Below are positions 18,676 through 28,166 of a stretch of DNA of 64,000 bases, piece by piece. The notes beneath the pieces were generated by a model. The model had not been told where the DNA came from and ran no database searches. It was given only the letters and a program-made list of their open reading frames with translations. The position numbers and the translations under genes were made by a program. The first letter of the stretch is position 1, and each line of letters opens with the position of its first letter. Source of the DNA: an unidentified eubacterium SCB49 (GTDB lineage Bacteria; Bacteroidota; Bacteroidia; Flavobacteriales; Flavobacteriaceae); the NCBI GenBank assembly GCA_000170815.1, contig ABCO01000003.1, forward strand, positions 124,001 to 188,000. The letters are read 5' to 3'.

Positions 18676-20352
18676 ATGAAAAATTTTTCAACGAAATATT
18701 TTAAAACCGATATAAAAGCAGGGTTAGTTGTTTTTTTAGTGGCATTGCCATTATGTCTAGGTATCGCTCTTGCTAGTGGTGCCCCTCTATTTTCAGGTAT
18801 TATATCTGGTATTGTAGCTGGTATTGTTGTGGGAGCTCTTAGTGGGTCTCAACTTAGTGTTTCTGGTCCTGCTGCAGGATTATCTGCCATTGTATTAGCG
18901 GCAATTGCAACATTAGGTTCTTTTGAAGCTTTTCTTTTAGCTGGATTTTTAGCGGGAGTAATTCAAATAATATTAGGTTTTGTAAAAGCGGGTGTATTAT
19001 CTAATTATTTACCTTCTAATGTTATTGAAGGTATGCTTGCTGCAATTGGGATAATAATTATTTTGTCTCAGTTACCACATGCTGTTGGTTTTGATGAAAT
19101 GCATGAGGGTGATTACTGGTCTGTAAATGCCGCTGGAGATCATCAAATATTTGTAACTTTAGCAGATACAATTAACTTTATACACCCAGGTGCTGTAATT
19201 GTAGTTTTAGTTTCTCTTGCTATTCTTATTGCATTCTTAAAAGTTCCTTTTTTAAAGAAACAAAGTACAATTCCTGGTGCATTAATTGCAGTTTTAGCCG
19301 GTATTGCTATTAACGAAACATTTAAAGCTACTGGATCATCATTAGCAATTAGTCAAGATCATTTGGTAAACCTTCCTGTACCAGAATCTATGAACCAATT
19401 CTTTAGCCAATTTAGTTTTCCAGATTTTTCTCAAATATTGAATGCAGATATATGGGTTATAGCACTTACTATTGCTGCAGTAGCAAGTATTGAAACCTTA
19501 TTATGTATTGAAGCCGCAGATAAACTAGATCCTCTAAAACGTTATACAGATACGAATAGAGAATTAAAAGCTCAAGGTGTAGGTAATATGCTTAGTTGTT
19601 TAATAGGTGGTATTCCGGTAACGTCTGTTATTGTAAGAACTTCTGCAAATGTAAACTCTGGTGGTAGAACAAAAGTATCTGCTATTGCACACGGTGTATA
19701 TTTAATGGCTGCTGTGATTGCAATTCCATTTTTACTAAACTTAATACCATTAGCATCTCTTGCTGCTGTATTACTTGTTGTAGGTTATAAACTAGCTAGT
19801 CCAGAAAAGTTTGTACATATGTGGAAAAACAGTAAGAAATTCCAATTTATCCCATTTGTAGTAACGATTGTAGCTATTGTATTTACAGATTTATTAGTAG
19901 GTGTAGGTATTGGTCTAGCTGTTAGTGTTTATTTTATCTTACGCGGAAATGTGAAACTTGCGTATTTCTTTAAGAAAGAAAACCATAAAGAAGGCGAAAC
20001 CATTAATATGGAATTAGCTCAAGAAGTTTCATTTTTGAATAAAGCAGCCATTAAACAAACATTTGCTCACTTACCTGAAAACAGTAAGATTATTATAGAT
20101 GCAACTAATACTGTTTATATTGATTACGATGTTTTACAAATGATTAAAGATTTTGTAAATGAAGGTTCCAAAGAAAAGAATATTGCTGTAGAACTCATTG
20201 GATTTCGTAAAGAGTATAAAGTAGAAAACTCTGCAACTCACGTTACTTCTGTAATGTCGGATAACGGGAAACCTGTATCTCCTAATTCGGTTACAAACGG
20301 AACTAAAGTTCCATCAAACATATTAAAAGTATCAGAATTAGCCATGGATTAA
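18676..20352 (+). CDS. SulP-family inorganic anion transporter
   Basis: 558 residues. It opens with KTDIKAGLVVFLVALPLCLGIALASGAP, the conserved TM1 region of SulP/SLC26 proteins, then about 12 hydrophobic segments, including the TM3 motif GSQLSVSGPAAGLSAI and TM8-10 IGGIPVTSVIVRTSANVNSGGRTK. The last ~110 residues form a degenerate STAS domain (IIIDATNTVYIDYDVLQMIKD). It probably carries sulfate or bicarbonate; the FxGxPLxxGIxLASGAP type is common in marine bacteria, where bicarbonate uptake is proposed. It is second in an operon with the UspA-like gene and is followed by a terminator. Confidence 0.92.
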   Translation: MKNFSTKYFKTDIKAGLVVFLVALPLCLGIALASGAPLFSGIISGIVAGIVVGALSGSQLSVSGPAAGLSAIVLAAIATLGSFEAFLLAGFLAGVIQIILGFVKAGVLSNYLPSNVIEGMLAAIGIIIILSQLPHAVGFDEMHEGDYWSVNAAGDHQIFVTLADTINFIHPGAVIVVLVSLAILIAFLKVPFLKKQSTIPGALIAVLAGIAINETFKATGSSLAISQDHLVNLPVPESMNQFFSQFSFPDFSQILNADIWVIALTIAAVASIETLLCIEAADKLDPLKRYTDTNRELKAQGVGNMLSCLIGGIPVTSVIVRTSANVNSGGRTKVSAIAHGVYLMAAVIAIPFLLNLIPLASLAAVLLVVGYKLASPEKFVHMWKNSKKFQFIPFVVTIVAIVFTDLLVGVGIGLAVSVYFILRGNVKLAYFFKKENHKEGETINMELAQEVSFLNKAAIKQTFAHLPENSKIIIDATNTVYIDYDVLQMIKDFVNEGSKEKNIAVELIGFRKEYKVENSATHVTSVMSDNGKPVSPNSVTNGTKVPSNILKVSELAMD

Positions 20353-20372
20353 TAATTAAGTTTAATAAATGT

Positions 20373-20410
20373 AAAAGTGGTATTGAGAGAAATCTTAATA
20401 CCACTTTTTT
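20373..20410 (+). terminator. Terminator of the SulP operon
   Basis: 12-bp perfect stem AAAAGTGGTATT/AATACCACTTTT with a 12-nt loop and a run of T residues after it. Confidence 0.9.
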
Positions 20411-20552
20411 TTATCCTTCTTAAATAAATATACTGAAATGTGAAAAGTAATAACATTTCCTATAAACAACAGAAATAAGAATCTAATAACGTATCTAAAA
20501 CTTGTTATTTAAAGTTCTTTAAACCCTTTTATACACCAGATTAAACAAAAAG

Positions 20553-22352
20553 TTAGTTGGAATACATGTGATCAATTAACGCGCTATGATTATGTTGAAT
20601 CACTTTACGTTTTAACTTTAAGGTCGCTGTTATTTCTCCAGATGCAATACTAAACTCCTCTGGTAATAATGTGAACTTTTTAATTTGTTCATATTTTGAA
20701 AAGTCTTTTTGTAGTGCTTCAAAACGTGTTTCATAAAACGAAATGATTTTAGGATTAGTGATTAAATCTTCAATATCATAAAATTCAATATTTTGAGCTA
20801 CAGCATATTTTTTTAAATTTTCAAAACTAGGCACAGCTAGGGCAGTAACATATTTTTGTTGATCCCCTATTACGGCTATTTGTTCAATAAACGAATCTGT
20901 TATTAATGCGTTTTCTAACTTTTGTGGTGCAATATATTTACCGCCAGAAGTTTTCATTAAATCCTTAATTCTGTCTGTAATAATTAAGTTTCCTTTGTGA
21001 TCTATTTTACCAGCATCTCCTGTTTTAAACCAGCCATCTTCAAAAGCTGCTGCTGTAGCTTCAGGTTTTTTATAATAACCTCTCATTACACCAGGACCTT
21101 TCACCAATACTTCGTTGTTAGCCCCAATTTTAATTTGAGTTCCTTCAATAGGTCTTCCGGCAGAATTAAATTCAAAATGAGTATCGCCATAAAGAGTCGC
21201 CGTTGCTGTTGTTTCTGTTAAACCAAAACCGCATTTAATATTAAGACCGAATGAATGAAAAAACGAAACTAGCTCTTCTACTAAGGGTGCTCCGCCACAA
21301 GGCATAAACTTTATGCGACCTCCAAAAACAGCTCTTAACTTACTTAACACCAATTTGTCTGCAATGTTAAACTTGAGTTGCAACATAGGTGAAACCTTAT
21401 TTTCTAGTCGTTTATGATTATTATAATAATTATCGCCAACCTCTAATGCCCAGTTTACCATTTTCGTTTTAAAAGGTGAAGCTTCTTCTCTTTTATCTTG
21501 AATTGCTGCAAATATTTTTTCAAATATTCTTGGTACTGTACACATTACAGTAGGCCTTACTTCTTTAATAACTTCCACAATTTGTTTAGGATCTTCGTTA
21601 AAATACACATCAATCCCTCTGTGTAAACAAAAGAACACCCAACTACGTTCGTAAATATGACTTAAAGGCAAAAAGCTTAATGACACATCTTTTTCTGAAA
21701 CGTCTAATTCAAAATCATGAGCAACTAATGTGGCCCCAAAATTATTGTAATCTAGCACTACCCCTTTAGGTTCACCTGTTGTTCCAGAGGTATAAATAAT
21801 ACTTGCTGTATCTGTAAAATCACAACTGTTAAATCTCTTTTCAAGTTCAGTTTCAATTTTTTCTGTAGATTGAAATGCCATAAAATCTTCTAAATGAATA
21901 GAATTACTTGACGGCTGAAGTTTAATTGTATTTGTTAATGCTACAATTAATTTTAAATATTTTGATGTTTCTAAAAGTTTGTACGCTTTATCATATTCCT
22001 TTTGATCGCCAACAAAAAGTAAACTTACCTCTGCATCATTAAGCACATAATCAACCTCTTTTTTTGAGTTTGTTGCATAAATAGGTACTGTTACTGCTCT
22101 AATACGCATTATTGCTATGTCTGCAATAATCCAATTTGGCATATTTTGAGAAAATATAGCAATGTTTTGTTGTACAGTTACACCATAATTAATTAGCGCT
22201 TTGGATAATGTTTCTATTTTAGATTCGAAGTCTAACCAAGAAATACCTTCCCACTTATTTGCCTCTTTGTTTTTATGATAAACTGCATTTTTATGTTTAA
22301 AAAGCTGACTGTTTTCTTTAATTTCTTTTACTAAGTGTTTGTAATTCATCAA
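20553..22352 (-). CDS. Long-chain acyl-CoA synthetase, AMP-forming (second copy)
   Basis: 599 residues of the ANL superfamily: P-loop IIYTSGTTGEPKGVVLDYNN, A5 GFGLTETTATATLYGD, A7 WFKTGDAGKIDHKGNLIITDRIKD, and the C-terminal catalytic Lys near SGEITATLKLKRK. It is clearly paralogous to the synthetase at 14051-15829 but well diverged. It should activate fatty acids for degradation or lipid synthesis. It is transcribed alone; two adjacent ATG codons (22352, 22349) are equally plausible starts. It converges with the SulP operon. Confidence 0.92.
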   Translation of the reverse strand: MMNYKHLVKEIKENSQLFKHKNAVYHKNKEANKWEGISWLDFESKIETLSKALINYGVTVQQNIAIFSQNMPNWIIADIAIMRIRAVTVPIYATNSKKEVDYVLNDAEVSLLFVGDQKEYDKAYKLLETSKYLKLIVALTNTIKLQPSSNSIHLEDFMAFQSTEKIETELEKRFNSCDFTDTASIIYTSGTTGEPKGVVLDYNNFGATLVAHDFELDVSEKDVSLSFLPLSHIYERSWVFFCLHRGIDVYFNEDPKQIVEVIKEVRPTVMCTVPRIFEKIFAAIQDKREEASPFKTKMVNWALEVGDNYYNNHKRLENKVSPMLQLKFNIADKLVLSKLRAVFGGRIKFMPCGGAPLVEELVSFFHSFGLNIKCGFGLTETTATATLYGDTHFEFNSAGRPIEGTQIKIGANNEVLVKGPGVMRGYYKKPEATAAAFEDGWFKTGDAGKIDHKGNLIITDRIKDLMKTSGGKYIAPQKLENALITDSFIEQIAVIGDQQKYVTALAVPSFENLKKYAVAQNIEFYDIEDLITNPKIISFYETRFEALQKDFSKYEQIKKFTLLPEEFSIASGEITATLKLKRKVIQHNHSALIDHMYSN

Positions 22353-22680
22353 ACTAATTCAATTTCTAGGCTACTAAATATTTCGCCATTTTTAAGGGTT
22401 TAAATTTACGGATAAATGCGCTCTTATAAGCAGAAAACTATAGTATAGATTGTAGGGCTATCAGTGTTATTTTATACTATTTATCTTCTAATAGCACTTC
22501 CCTATTTTATTACTATTTCAGTTTCTAAAAGTTCGTTTTTATATTAAAATTCGTGTTTACTATGATTTAGGTTGAATAAAAAAACTCAAAGATTTAAAAT
22601 AATGAATCTTTGAGTTTAAAATTGAATCTCAAGTGACTGAAAGAGATTTGTTTACATTAATTTGTTCTTAGATGTGTTTT
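22353..22680. other. Intergenic region, 328 bp
   Basis: It holds the terminator of the reductase gene at 22578-22617. The remainder, upstream of the acyl-CoA synthetase, is AT-rich with no ORF, repeat or RNA gene that I can recognise. Confidence 0.6.
22578..22617 (-). terminator. Terminator of the flavodoxin-like reductase gene
   Basis: Perfect 13-bp inverted repeat (22582-22594 and 22605-22617) about 64 nt past the stop codon. It ends in a T run on the minus strand. Confidence 0.82.
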
Positions 22681-23415
22681 TTATCGGTATTCTGGATTTT
22701 CAAACTCCCAGCGTTTACCGTTGTCCCAATATTTTCGCGAATTTCCATAATTAGGATAACCTTCATTTTTTTTCAGCATTAAAGCTAGATGTAGTAAGTT
22801 ATAGGTCATAAATGTGGTGTTTCTATTTGTAAAATCACTTTCAAAACCTACGGGGTTATCTAATTTTTCATCTTTCCACTCTGTATCTCCATAACTAGGT
22901 CCTGGACCAACTTTTCCTATCCATCCACAATCTGCTTGTGGTGGGATTGAATAACCTACGTGCTGCAGCGAATATAGAATTCCCATCGCACAATGTTTTA
23001 TGCCATCTTCATTACCCGTAACTATGCAACCCCCAACTTTTCCATAAAACACATATTGCCCCTTATCGTTTGTTAAACTACTTAAAGCATAAAGTCTCTC
23101 TATTAGTTTTTGAGCTTCCGAAGATTTTTCGCCCAACCAAATTGGGGTACCAACAATCAGGATATCAGCATCCAAAACACGTTTGGTTAATTGGGGCCAT
23201 GCATCAACATCCCAACCGTGTTTGGTCATATCTGGATAAACACCACTTGCTACTTGATGATCGACTAATCTAATCTCATCTATATTCACTTCCTCTTTCA
23301 TCATAATGGCTTTAGAAACATCCATTAAGGTTTTGGTGTGGCTTTCTTGTGGTGATTTTTTAAGCGTACAATTAATATAAATCACTTTTAGAGTACTAAA
23401 ATCTGGTTTTTTCAT
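22681..23415 (-). CDS. Flavodoxin-like NAD(P)H-dependent FMN oxidoreductase
   Basis: 244 residues. The order is strand VIYINCTLKKSP, an FMN phosphate-binding loop with SHT, the second flavin loop ADILIVGTPIWLGEKSS (the GTPIW motif of the flavodoxin_2/FMN_red group) and GGCIVTGNEDGIKHC near the isoalloxazine site. It is a soluble, cytosolic quinone/FMN reductase type. It is probably monocistronic, with its own terminator. The substrate is not predictable. Confidence 0.8.
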   Translation of the reverse strand: MKKPDFSTLKVIYINCTLKKSPQESHTKTLMDVSKAIMMKEEVNIDEIRLVDHQVASGVYPDMTKHGWDVDAWPQLTKRVLDADILIVGTPIWLGEKSSEAQKLIERLYALSSLTNDKGQYVFYGKVGGCIVTGNEDGIKHCAMGILYSLQHVGYSIPPQADCGWIGKVGPGPSYGDTEWKDEKLDNPVGFESDFTNRNTTFMTYNLLHLALMLKKNEGYPNYGNSRKYWDNGKRWEFENPEYR

Positions 23416-23639
23416 AATTATAGTTTTTAATTAATTGGTTATAATGAACTTAAATACAAATAGTTAAATAACCAATTTCTCTAAGTTAACAAATAATATT
23501 CATAATACTGGGTATTATTGAATGTTTCCCAAGTAAAAACACGAATCATACTTTATTTAAAAGGTTTATATCAAAACTGTAGTAAAATCAAGTGAATGAA
23601 CTCCCCTATTTGAATCGTTTCTTATCGGTTCTTGGTATT

Positions 23640-24845
23640 TTATATTAATTCGTAAAAGTCTCTTTTACCAATCTTTATTTTCATACCTGATTGCAATACT
23701 AATTCGTTATTAATCTCTTTGGTTTTTTCTAAATCAATTTTAACAGCTCCATTTTCAATCAATCTTCGTATTGCAGATTTTGACAACTCGTTTTTTAAAT
23801 GTACACATAAATCAATCACCTTAATCTTATTGTTTTCTACTGGTAAGGTATTTATTTTTATGGGTTCAAATTCCTTATTATCGTTTTTCTTATTCTGAAA
23901 TTGGTTTACAAAGTAGTCTTCTGCTTCTTGAGCTAAAGCACTGTTGTGGTATTGTGTAATGATATTTTTAGCTATTATTTTTTTTATTTCCATAGGGTTT
24001 TCACCAGCGACCAATCTGTCTTTAATACTTTGTTTTTCATTAGCAGAGAAATTAGTAGTCAAGTTCAAAAACTCTTCAATCAAGCTATCAGGAATAGACA
24101 TTGTTTTGCCAAACATATCTTTTGCATCATCTGTTAAGCCTATAATATTGTTTAGCGATTTGCTCATTTTTTCTTTTCCATCAAGTCCTTTTAATAAAGG
24201 CATACACATCACTATTTGTGGATCCATTTTAAAATTCTCTTGTAATTTTCGCCCCATTGTACAATTAAAAAGTTGATCTGTTCCACCCATTTCTATATCT
24301 GCTTTAATTTCAACAGAATCAAAACCTTGAAGAATTGGGTACACCAACTCGTGCATTGCAATGGGAGTGTTTTCAGTAAAACGTTTGTTAAAGTCATTTC
24401 TATGCATCAGCTGCGCCACGGTAACTTTTGATAAAATCTGTATCACCTCTGTGAATGATAGTTTGTCTAACCATTCAGAATTAAATACAATTTTAACTTT
24501 ATCTATATCTATAATTTTAGATAATTGTTTGATGTATGTTGCTGCATTGTGCTGTACTTCTTTTATTGTTAATGGCTTTCTACTTTTGTTTTTTCCTGTA
24601 GGGTCACCAATCCTAGCGGTAAAATCTCCAACTAAGATGATTACCTGATGTCCTAAATCTTGAAATTCTTTAAGTTTTTTCAATACAACTGCATGACCCA
24701 AGTGTAAATCTGGGGCAGTTGGATCAAAACCAAGTTTAATAATTAATTTTCGCTGTTGCTTATTAGCTTGCTCTAATTTTTCTTCCAATCCATTTTCAGG
24801 AAGAATAATTTCTACATTCTCTTTTAGTCTATTTATTGTTTCCAT
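23640..24845 (-). CDS. tyrS: Tyrosyl-tRNA synthetase, KMSKS type (TyrZ-like)
   Basis: 401 residues. It attaches Tyr to tRNA-Tyr. The Rossmann class I signatures are HLGH at 48-51 and KMSKS in GLDGKEKMSKSLNN. LVGDFTARIGDPTGKNKSR is also present, and a C-terminal S4 RNA-binding domain spans about 335-400. The KMSKS motif and the ~400-residue length mark the second TyrRS class (TyrZ). The housekeeping flavobacterial enzyme is, as I know it, the other class (~430 residues, KFGKS-like), so this may be an accessory copy. A terminator-shaped hairpin sits just upstream of its start. The flanking DNA is accessory in character. Confidence 0.93.
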   Translation of the reverse strand: METINRLKENVEIILPENGLEEKLEQANKQQRKLIIKLGFDPTAPDLHLGHAVVLKKLKEFQDLGHQVIILVGDFTARIGDPTGKNKSRKPLTIKEVQHNAATYIKQLSKIIDIDKVKIVFNSEWLDKLSFTEVIQILSKVTVAQLMHRNDFNKRFTENTPIAMHELVYPILQGFDSVEIKADIEMGGTDQLFNCTMGRKLQENFKMDPQIVMCMPLLKGLDGKEKMSKSLNNIIGLTDDAKDMFGKTMSIPDSLIEEFLNLTTNFSANEKQSIKDRLVAGENPMEIKKIIAKNIITQYHNSALAQEAEDYFVNQFQNKKNDNKEFEPIKINTLPVENNKIKVIDLCVHLKNELSKSAIRRLIENGAVKIDLEKTKEINNELVLQSGMKIKIGKRDFYELI

Positions 24846-25159
24846 ATTTTTTTAAATAAAAAAAGCCCGAGCAAATATGCTCGGGCTTTTAGTTATGATG
24901 TAATTTTTAAGTATCAGATATTATTTGAAGTATACACATAGCCATTTCGAGCAAATATTATTTTGTTATAATAAGTGCTGAAATAAGGAAGGCGTAAAAT
25001 GTTGTTCAATCGTTTCATTTGCAATGCAAATGTAATTTTAATTTTAATTTTAAATACTACTTATTTTTTGTGAAATTATTATACTTTAATCTACAAGACT
25101 CCACTTTTGAGTCTTTCAGTGTAATAAATAATACTTTGTTTTTATAAGAATAAACTATG
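24846..25159. other. Intergenic region, 314 bp, upstream of tyrS
   Basis: It contains the hairpin at 24855-24890. A weaker inverted repeat near 25096-25116 (AGACTC/GAGTCT) could help end transcription of the gene at 25160. No T-box-like specifier structure was recognised. Confidence 0.5.
24855..24890 (-). terminator. Terminator-like hairpin in the tyrS leader
   Basis: Perfect 13-bp stem AAAAGCCCGAGCA/TGCTCGGGCTTTT with a 4-nt loop. On the minus strand it ends in about seven T residues and lies only about 16 nt before the tyrS ATG. It is either an attenuator or the terminator of a displaced upstream gene. Confidence 0.75.
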
Positions 25160-25969
25160 CTATTGTCTATAACTCTTTGCTTTATGCTCAAAAAAATAAT
25201 CATTTAATCTCACCACTATTTCTCTTGCTCTAGTGATATTTTTATGTTTTAATGATAGCTTATAACCTTTAACAATTCCAACAATTGTATTGTCGGTAGG
25301 GTCTTCGGGATTTCGTTTAATAGTAAAGGTTTTTTTTATGCTTTGATTCATTTCTTGCCTATCAAAAGTAGCAATGTATTTTCTTATTTTACTGTCTTCT
25401 ATTTCAAATGGAGCTTTTGGAGCTTTTATTTTTCTTTTACCATTTCCCCAGTTTTCACCAGTTTTAATTCTATTTATTTGCATTTCGGAAACATTAAATA
25501 AATAAGCTATCCTATTTAAAGGGATTCCTTTTTTTATTTGCTTCTTAATATGTTTTACATCTTCTAAAGTCAATTTACTGTTATTCTTGACTCTATCTAA
25601 AACAAGCAAATTGGAATAATGTAAATTTCTTTTATTTCCATCTTTATAACCAATCGAATGTCTTTTTTTATTTAGTTTACGTGAGGTTATATTAAAAGCT
25701 TTTGCAACTAACCAAGAAACAGTTACACTATGAAGTTTTCCTTTTTTATCTGTTAAGCTTGCGTATCCATCACGAAGTTTACCATTTCGAATTCTAAAAT
25801 GAATTTTATTTTCGCTTTTATATATTTTTCCTTTAGTTCTCCAAGTTCTCTCCTTATCAATTTCAGTACGATATATTCGTCCAGATTCACTCACATGGTA
25901 ATTTTCATAACCAATTATTTGATAACACTTTTCATCATTAATCACTATATAATCCATATCTAAGGGCAT
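25160..25969 (-). CDS. NUMOD4/HNH-like protein with degenerate nuclease site
   Basis: 269 residues. The N-terminal CYQIIGYENYHVSESGRIYRT is a NUMOD4-like DNA-binding motif of phage and intron HNH nucleases. The centre GYKDGNKRNLHYSNLLVL resembles the HNH core (usually H-x-DGNxxNN..NL) but lacks the usual His before the Asp, so catalysis is doubtful. A helix-turn-helix follows (LNRIAYLFNVSEMQINRI, then GENW), the NUMOD1-type motif of these proteins. The C-terminal ~80 residues are not recognised. It is probably a mobile-element remnant or a DNA-binding regulator. Confidence 0.6.
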   Translation of the reverse strand: MPLDMDYIVINDEKCYQIIGYENYHVSESGRIYRTEIDKERTWRTKGKIYKSENKIHFRIRNGKLRDGYASLTDKKGKLHSVTVSWLVAKAFNITSRKLNKKRHSIGYKDGNKRNLHYSNLLVLDRVKNNSKLTLEDVKHIKKQIKKGIPLNRIAYLFNVSEMQINRIKTGENWGNGKRKIKAPKAPFEIEDSKIRKYIATFDRQEMNQSIKKTFTIKRNPEDPTDNTIVGIVKGYKLSLKHKNITRAREIVVRLNDYFFEHKAKSYRQ

Positions 25970-26198
25970 AAATAAAATTAAGGGGTTAATATATTAGGTG
26001 CAAAGGCAAATATACGACCTAACGTTTGGTATTAGAAACGTAATATATAAAAGTATGTTAATTTTTATATATCATCAAGCCACATTTTTATTCCCGAAAG
26101 TTTTAGGGAGTAAGGATATGACGGACTTTACAAATAAGCATAAGTCTTTAATTTAGTACTTCTCCCCTATTTTATATATACAATATTAGCCACTGGCT

Positions 26199-26783
26199 TT
26201 ATTCTTTTTTGATTAAAATTATTGTATCTCTTTTAGCCAAATTTCTTTCTAAAAATTGATATCCTTCAAATTTAATTCTCAATTCTGTTTTTCCGTTAAT
26301 TGTATATATTGAATGATCATTAAATTCGATTTCGTTGTTCACATCTATTGTTTTTATTTTCCTTTCAAGTATTAAAAATTGATTTTCAGTAATCACATAA
26401 GGGCAACACATTCCTAAAAAACCTTGATTTTCTTGATAAATCATAAAATTATTTTTCTCAATTTCGATATAATTCGGTTGAATGGGATAAAGAACTATTG
26501 AGGCTATAATTCCGAAAAACATTCCACCAAATATCCAGTATAATAACATTATAAAAGGCGTAATCACATAAAAACTAAAGTAAAACCCAACTTTCTTAAA
26601 TGGCTTGGAATTCCAGAAAAAAAGAATAAAACCACTTGCATACACTAATAAAGATATATAATAGGCAAGTCTATAATTAAGACTTATATCAATCGTGCTT
26701 TTTAAAGTGAAATTCAGTAAAGCAAATCCCAAAAAGTAGAAATGAATTTTTGTAATTATATCTTTGATTTGGATTTTTGTCAT
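26199..26783 (-). CDS. Membrane protein of unknown function (cassette-like)
   Basis: 194 residues. Four hydrophobic segments lie in the first ~100 residues (HFYFLGFALLNF, AYYISLLVYASGFILFFW, FYFSFYVITPFIMLLYWIF, GIIASIVLYPI). A soluble C-terminal part of ~85 residues follows, with a CC pair in LGMCCPYVIT. I do not recognise the family. The start lies 12 nt after a CCGTTAGCC box and the stop is next to a TAAT/TATATATA box. Together these are the flanks shared by the neighbouring accessory genes. Confidence 0.6.
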   Translation of the reverse strand: MTKIQIKDIITKIHFYFLGFALLNFTLKSTIDISLNYRLAYYISLLVYASGFILFFWNSKPFKKVGFYFSFYVITPFIMLLYWIFGGMFFGIIASIVLYPIQPNYIEIEKNNFMIYQENQGFLGMCCPYVITENQFLILERKIKTIDVNNEIEFNDHSIYTINGKTELRIKFEGYQFLERNLAKRDTIILIKKE

Positions 26784-26862
26784 ATTGTGGCTAACGGTGT
26801 TATAGATAGAAAATGGCTTTTGAATAAGCTCTAGTATATTCAGTGCTGTGGAGTCGTTATAT

Positions 26863-27384
26863 TTATCGTATTCCTTTTGTTTTTAATACAGCGTAAACTT
26901 CTTGAGATCCGTGAATTTCTTTTCCAAAAGAAATATCAATATCATATTCTATGCTGTATTCGTTCAACACTTCTTCTACTTTATCTTTTTTATTTTTCGC
27001 TATCTCAATTTCTTGTCGATGTTTATTTAAAGTTCCAAATGCCATTGCAAAAGGCGCTAGTCCAACAACCATAATTATTATTGGAACTGTTGATATTACG
27101 CCGCTATCAAAAACATATTTCCCAAATAAATATCCTCCAACTATTACAGCAATCCCGATAATCATAAACACTGCAAAATAGATATAGGTCAAGAGTTGTT
27201 TTCGCTTGATGTTTTCGTAATCTATATTTACTAATTTTAGTTTGTTTTCAAACTTTTCATTCAACTCAATTTTTGAACACGTTTTATTAAAGTCAGGCTT
27301 TCTTTCGTTTAATCCGCAAATTGTGCCAATTTTTAAATTTGTCTTTTGGTTGTCACATAAATCACAATGTCTAGCTAAATCCAT
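26863..27384 (-). CDS. Small protein with N-terminal Cys motif and two membrane segments
   Basis: 173 residues. The N-terminus has CDLC, then two further Cys in TICGLNE and KTCSKI, which looks like a small zinc-binding module. Two TM helices follow (TYIYFAVFMIIGIAVIVGGYL and STVPIIIMVVGLAPFAMAF). A soluble tail ends in a strand-rich domain (EEVLNEYSIEYDIDISFGKE). Similar short proteins recur in flavobacterial accessory regions, but I cannot assign a function. The start is the ATG at 27384; the stop lies 79 bp before the next gene. Confidence 0.6.
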   Translation of the reverse strand: MDLARHCDLCDNQKTNLKIGTICGLNERKPDFNKTCSKIELNEKFENKLKLVNIDYENIKRKQLLTYIYFAVFMIIGIAVIVGGYLFGKYVFDSGVISTVPIIIMVVGLAPFAMAFGTLNKHRQEIEIAKNKKDKVEEVLNEYSIEYDIDISFGKEIHGSQEVYAVLKTKGIR

Positions 27385-27458
27385 TAAAAAATCAGTTCAA
27401 TTTTAGTTCGTTTTTCGATTTCAATTCGTTCTGCTCAAATGCATCCGACACGTGGGAC

Positions 27459-27486
27459 TTTTTATGGAAATCATCAAATTTTAAAA
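27459..27486 (-). repeat. Partial copy of spacer repeat family II
   Basis: This 28-bp stretch (with GGAAATCATCAAATT) matches the core of the two full family II spacers at 40679-40830 and 52157-52310. It sits between two accessory genes and is flanked by the inverted pair GTTCTGC/GCAGAAC. Confidence 0.6.
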
Positions 27487-27534
27487 CTGGGCAGAACTTA
27501 GTAGTTTTCCTATTGATGACTTGCCCCTAGCGTT

Positions 27535-28026
27535 TTAGAAGTTAATCTTTATAATTTCTAACAGGCTTAAAATTCCGACTATAATAAAGGCTACTCCTAT
27601 TATTATAATAAAAATCAAACCGAAATAATTAAAATTCTCTTCATTTACTATAATAAACTTTTCAGGATTTTTTTTGTCATACAATACAGAAACAGGTTCG
27701 TTAATTTTATTCTTGAAATTTCTAAATTTATTTAAATCAGTAGATATAAAGATATATGGCTCTTTCTTAATTTGATTTCCTTTTTTGGTTTCAAATTCAA
27801 TTGTTGGTGTTTTATATCCGTCTTCGTCAGATTTGTAGAATAATATTTTTCCAATACTTTCAATTCCGTTTTTATGAATATCAGCAATAAAAATCCAAGA
27901 TTGTATCCCAATAAAAATTAATAATGCGCCAAGAATAAAAAAACAAATTACAGGTTTGTAGAACATAAAAAAAGCAAAGAGAATAAATATTGGTATTACG
28001 TATTCTTTTTTGTTTAATAATTCCAT
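27535..28026 (-). CDS. DUF3592-like membrane protein
   Basis: 163 residues. Two N-terminal hydrophobic stretches (about 10-50), a beta-rich extramembrane domain (GYKTPTIEFETKKG, then EPVSVLYDKKNPEKFIIV) and a C-terminal TM helix (YFGLIFIIIIGVAFIIVGIL). The V-x-V-x-Y-D/N-P-x-x-P pattern with flanking TM helices is the DUF3592 layout, where the family role is unknown. It is one of the same-strand accessory genes separated by palindromic spacers. Confidence 0.65.
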   Translation of the reverse strand: MELLNKKEYVIPIFILFAFFMFYKPVICFFILGALLIFIGIQSWIFIADIHKNGIESIGKILFYKSDEDGYKTPTIEFETKKGNQIKKEPYIFISTDLNKFRNFKNKINEPVSVLYDKKNPEKFIIVNEENFNYFGLIFIIIIGVAFIIVGILSLLEIIKINF

Positions 28027-28166
28027 ATTTATCCTTGCTCGTAATGTTTATCTTTAATTGCTACTAATGATTTTGCGTAGAAAAACCAGCAGATGTATTT
28101 GTGCTAATTTTCGGTATAAAACAAAAATAGCAGAAAATAACTAAACCTTTAGCTTAGCTCTTTTCT

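Noticed and set aside
24861..24890. T-box or tRNA-like regulatory element before tyrS.
   Set aside because: Only a simple terminator hairpin is visible; no specifier loop or T-box sequence was found, and T-boxes are not expected in this phylum.
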